Below, in pieces: positions 63,817 to 64,000 of a DNA stretch of 64,000 nucleotides. A program made the position numbers and the translations under genes. The stretch spans positions 1 to 64,000 of the forward strand of contig JAWCKG010000001.1 in NCBI GenBank assembly GCA_038852285.1, written 5' to 3'. Source of the stretch: Candidatus Bathyarchaeia archaeon (GTDB lineage: Archaea; Thermoproteota; Bathyarchaeia; 40CM-2-53-6; DTGE01). Within the stretch, counting starts at the first letter, position 1; each line of letters begins with the position of its first letter. The notes under the pieces were generated by a model. It had not been told where the DNA came from. It saw only the letters and a program-made list of their open reading frames with translations, and did not search any database.

Positions 63817-64000
63817 CTAACTTACCTTTACCTCCACGAGGTGTGTAGCGCAGGAGATGCAGGGGTCGTAGGCCCTGATGAGGGTTTCAATCTTCCAGGC
63901 GAGCTGCCGAACGTCTCCACTCCGCAGTAAATCACTATTGGACTCAACCATCGCCTTCACATCCCTTTCCATAGATGGAACATTCTGGCAGGTGGCGACG
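63817..64000 (-). CDS. [NiFe]-hydrogenase large subunit, 3' end (runs off the window)
   Basis: The C-terminal 60 residues of a hydrogenase large subunit; the gene begins beyond 64000. The L2 nickel motif DPCISCATH is complete (two Cys ligands and the His), preceded by LAWKIETLIRAY, and the protein ends seven residues later in LVEVKVS. In related enzymes a maturation protease cuts just after the motif His, so only a heptapeptide would be removed. The sequence fits group 3 (Mvh/Frh-like) enzymes. It is the upstream part of a hydrogenase-metV-metF operon. Confidence 0.9.
   Translation of the reverse strand, partial: VATCQNVPSMERDVKAMVESNSDLLRSGDVRQLAWKIETLIRAYDPCISCATHLVEVKVS

Overview
The window reads as a chromosomal segment of an uncultured archaeon, most likely a member of the Bathyarchaeia or a close TACK relative (inference; no rRNA gene is present to settle it). 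The archaeal signs are an A-type (V/A) ATP synthase locus, a Sulfolobus-PolB1-like family B DNA polymerase, bifunctional fructose-1,6-bisphosphate aldolase/phosphatase, archaeal triosephosphate isomerase, a DUF835 sensor, a four-subunit pyruvate:ferredoxin oxidoreductase, an F420-type methylene-H4MPT reductase (Mer), many TTG/GTG starts and strong GGAGG-type ribosome sites. I found no tRNA, rRNA or CRISPR array.

Region by region. 1-5.7 kb is gene-poor and accessory: a decayed dTDP-glucose dehydratase fragment, a one-chain HepT-MntA toxin/antitoxin fusion, two VapBC-type pairs, an AbrB-like small protein and a DUF6125-like protein. 6-10.5 kb: M42 aminopeptidase, two tiny zinc ribbons, a secreted protein and inositol-phosphate synthase. 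10.7-18 kb: PAS/GAF/DUF835 sensor, tiny membrane peptide, HisG, and a FAD plus Fe-S oxidoreductase pair. 18-22.6 kb: DNA polymerase, TPI and FBP aldolase/phosphatase. 22.7-25.9 kb: 2-oxoacid dehydrogenase E1alpha-E1beta-E2. 25.9-30.2 kb: an AT-richer, decaying surface-sugar island with intact glycosyltransferase and methyltransferase genes flanked by a wrecked DegT/DnrJ aminotransferase and other debris. 30.2-39.5 kb: DUF362, a Cys-rich zinc protein, an atypical ferredoxin divergent from an Lrp-like regulator, HypA, CTP synthase, a divergent pair of small membrane proteins, an RDD protein, and LarB/LarC. 39.8-45.1 kb: flavin reductase-like protein, porCDAB and a dCTP deaminase/dUTPase-like protein. 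porB is interrupted by a 367-residue LAGLIDADG intein. 45.1-55.6 kb: A-type ATP synthase F-H-E-A-B-D-C and I, with the proteolipid gene in inverted orientation. 55.7-60.9 kb: CutA, phosphohexomutase, DUF429, a second Cys-rich zinc protein, an unknown protein and an Lrp regulator. 60.9-64 kb: mer, a stand-alone RAM-domain protein, metF, metV and the 3' end of a [NiFe]-hydrogenase large-subunit gene.

Together the genes suggest an anaerobe that links H2 and ferredoxin to one-carbon metabolism (Mer, MetVF, Por, hydrogenase, HypA), runs gluconeogenesis (FBPAP, TPI), makes ATP with an A-type synthase and invests in nickel cofactors (HypA, LarB, LarC). The most notable observations are the porB intein exactly at the TPP-binding loop, the fused HepT-MntA protein, the apparent lack of a normal start codon for mer, the inverted ATPase proteolipid gene, the hydrogenase-metV-metF arrangement, and an unusual ferredoxin paired with a Cys-rich regulator.
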